This document shows positions 63,372 to 64,000 of a DNA stretch of 64,000 bases, piece after piece. Position 1 is the stretch's first letter, and each line of letters opens with the position of its first letter. Both the position numbers and the translations under genes were made by a program. The notes below the pieces were generated by a model that did not search any database, had not been told where the DNA came from, and saw nothing but the letters and a program-made list of their open reading frames with translations. The stretch is taken from NCBI GenBank assembly GCA_963738575.1, contig CAVTWY010000001.1, forward strand, positions 124,001 to 188,000, written 5' to 3'. Source of the DNA: CAVTWY01 sp963738575 (lineage in GTDB: Bacteria; Pseudomonadota; Gammaproteobacteria; Burkholderiales; Burkholderiaceae_C).

Positions 63372-64000
63372 ACAAGGGTGATGATTCCACAGCGGCAGGT
63401 ACAAGGGCGCAGTCCAGCGTTTGGCGGGTCATGCGCGCTTTGGTGCGCCGCGACTTCCGCTTGGCCGCGCGACGCCGTTCAGAAGTCTTCTTGCCGCTGG
63501 TGTTTTTTGTGGCGGCGGCGGCTTTGTTCCCCCTGGGCGTCGGATCAGACACGCAAGTGTTGCGACAAATTGCACCTGGTGTGATTTGGGTTTGCGTTTT
63601 GTTGGCGGTGACACTGTCGGTCAACACTTTTTATGCGGCGGACCACGCGGATGGCACGCTGGAGCAGATGATGCTGTCGGGTCAGTCGATGGCGATGATG
63701 GCGCTGGCGCGAGCCGCAACCCATTGGATATTGACGGGTTTGCCCATGATCTTGGTGGCGCCTGTGTTGGGTGTGATGTTTGGCTTACCCGTTGTGAGCC
63801 TGGGGGTATTGGTGGTTGGTTTGCTGTTGGGCACACCAACGTTAAGTTTGCTCAGTTGCCTTGGCGCGGCGCTGGTGGTTGGCGTAAGAGGGGGCGGTAT
63901 GTTGTTGTTTTTATTGGTGTTGCCATTGATGGTGCCAGTTTTGATTTTTGGCGCTGGTGGCTTGGTGGCGGTTGAGGCGGGCCTGTCGGCGGGCCCGCAT
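63368..64000 (+). CDS. ccmB: haem exporter membrane subunit CcmB (3' end outside window)
   Basis: 211 codons visible from GTG 63368, which overlaps the ccmA stop by four bases. Typical CcmB: RRDFRLAARRRSEVFLPLVF then hydrophobic helices FFVAAAALFPLGVGSD, IAPGVIWVCVLLAVTLSVN, ADGTLEQMMLSGQSMAM and LLSCLGAALVVGVRGGG. It forms the CcmAB membrane channel. The C-terminus lies beyond base 64000. Confidence 0.92.
   Translation, partial: MNKGDDSTAAGTRAQSSVWRVMRALVRRDFRLAARRRSEVFLPLVFFVAAAALFPLGVGSDTQVLRQIAPGVIWVCVLLAVTLSVNTFYAADHADGTLEQMMLSGQSMAMMALARAATHWILTGLPMILVAPVLGVMFGLPVVSLGVLVVGLLLGTPTLSLLSCLGAALVVGVRGGGMLLFLLVLPLMVPVLIFGAGGLVAVEAGLSAGPH

Overview
The window looks like a high-GC (low to mid 60s percent by eye) betaproteobacterium of the Burkholderiales, most likely Comamonadaceae or a close relative. 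The support is the gene repertoire: a single-subunit Coq7 hydroxylase, a Burkholderiales-type trimeric porin, a dipeptide ABC operon with an M20 peptidase inside it, the divergent lptM-lysA / cyaY pair, aceK, and a divergently transcribed gspC.

Layout. 1-3.4 kb: type II secretion pseudopilin genes gspG-H-I-J-K (minus, gspK cut by the window edge) and divergent gspC. 3.4-9.1 kb: a CobT-like gene, ilvA, a candidate small RNA, an OsmC protein, coq7 and a porin. 9.3-16.6 kb: a dipeptide/oligopeptide ABC transporter operon with an M20 amidohydrolase and a small lipoprotein. 16.6-19.4 kb: an accessory patch with an ORF6N gene, an RHS scrap, a lysA scrap, a PIN/RHH pair, two PIN remnants and yefM-yoeB. 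19.4-23.4 kb: lysA, lptM, cyaY, an ECF sigma factor with its putative anti-sigma factor, and a DUF4399 lipoprotein.

23.4-41.0 kb is a 17-gene, almost gapless minus-strand operon. It joins a MotA/ExbB-ExbD-ExbD-AgmX energised envelope module, three TPR proteins and two outer-membrane barrels to a redox module: an HzsA-related haem lipoprotein, a second haem lipoprotein, TlpA, DUF4266, DUF3570 and ApbE. The parts resemble the myxobacterial Agl/Glt/Nfs machinery. The combination with cytochrome and flavinylation genes is the most interesting undescribed system here.

41.3-48.2 kb holds housekeeping genes (carbonic anhydrase, aceK, thiolase, two exporters, cfa). 48.6-54.1 kb is a visibly lower-GC block: an outer-membrane-like protein, PepSY, cytochrome b561, a PmrAB/QseBC-like two-component system and an EptA phosphoethanolamine transferase. 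54.6-62.6 kb is a putative trans-envelope electron conduit: a histidine-rich membrane protein, a protein with 24 CxxCH motifs, a protein with 28 CxxCH plus one CX4CH, and a TPR/outer-membrane barrel protein. ccmA and ccmB, for cytochrome c maturation, follow directly.

Two features need care. First, the eptA block is bracketed by decayed copies of cfa and of the barrel-gene/ccmA junction, the fossil of a tandem duplication. Second, five genes (porin, dppD-like, a TPR gene, HzsA-like, aceK) carry apparent +1/-1 frameshifts, each explicable by a one-base change in a short homopolymer. Restoring them gives exact multiples of three, so they are probably sequencing errors rather than pseudogenes. 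Coordinates and starts were read by eye; family names are recognition, not database hits.
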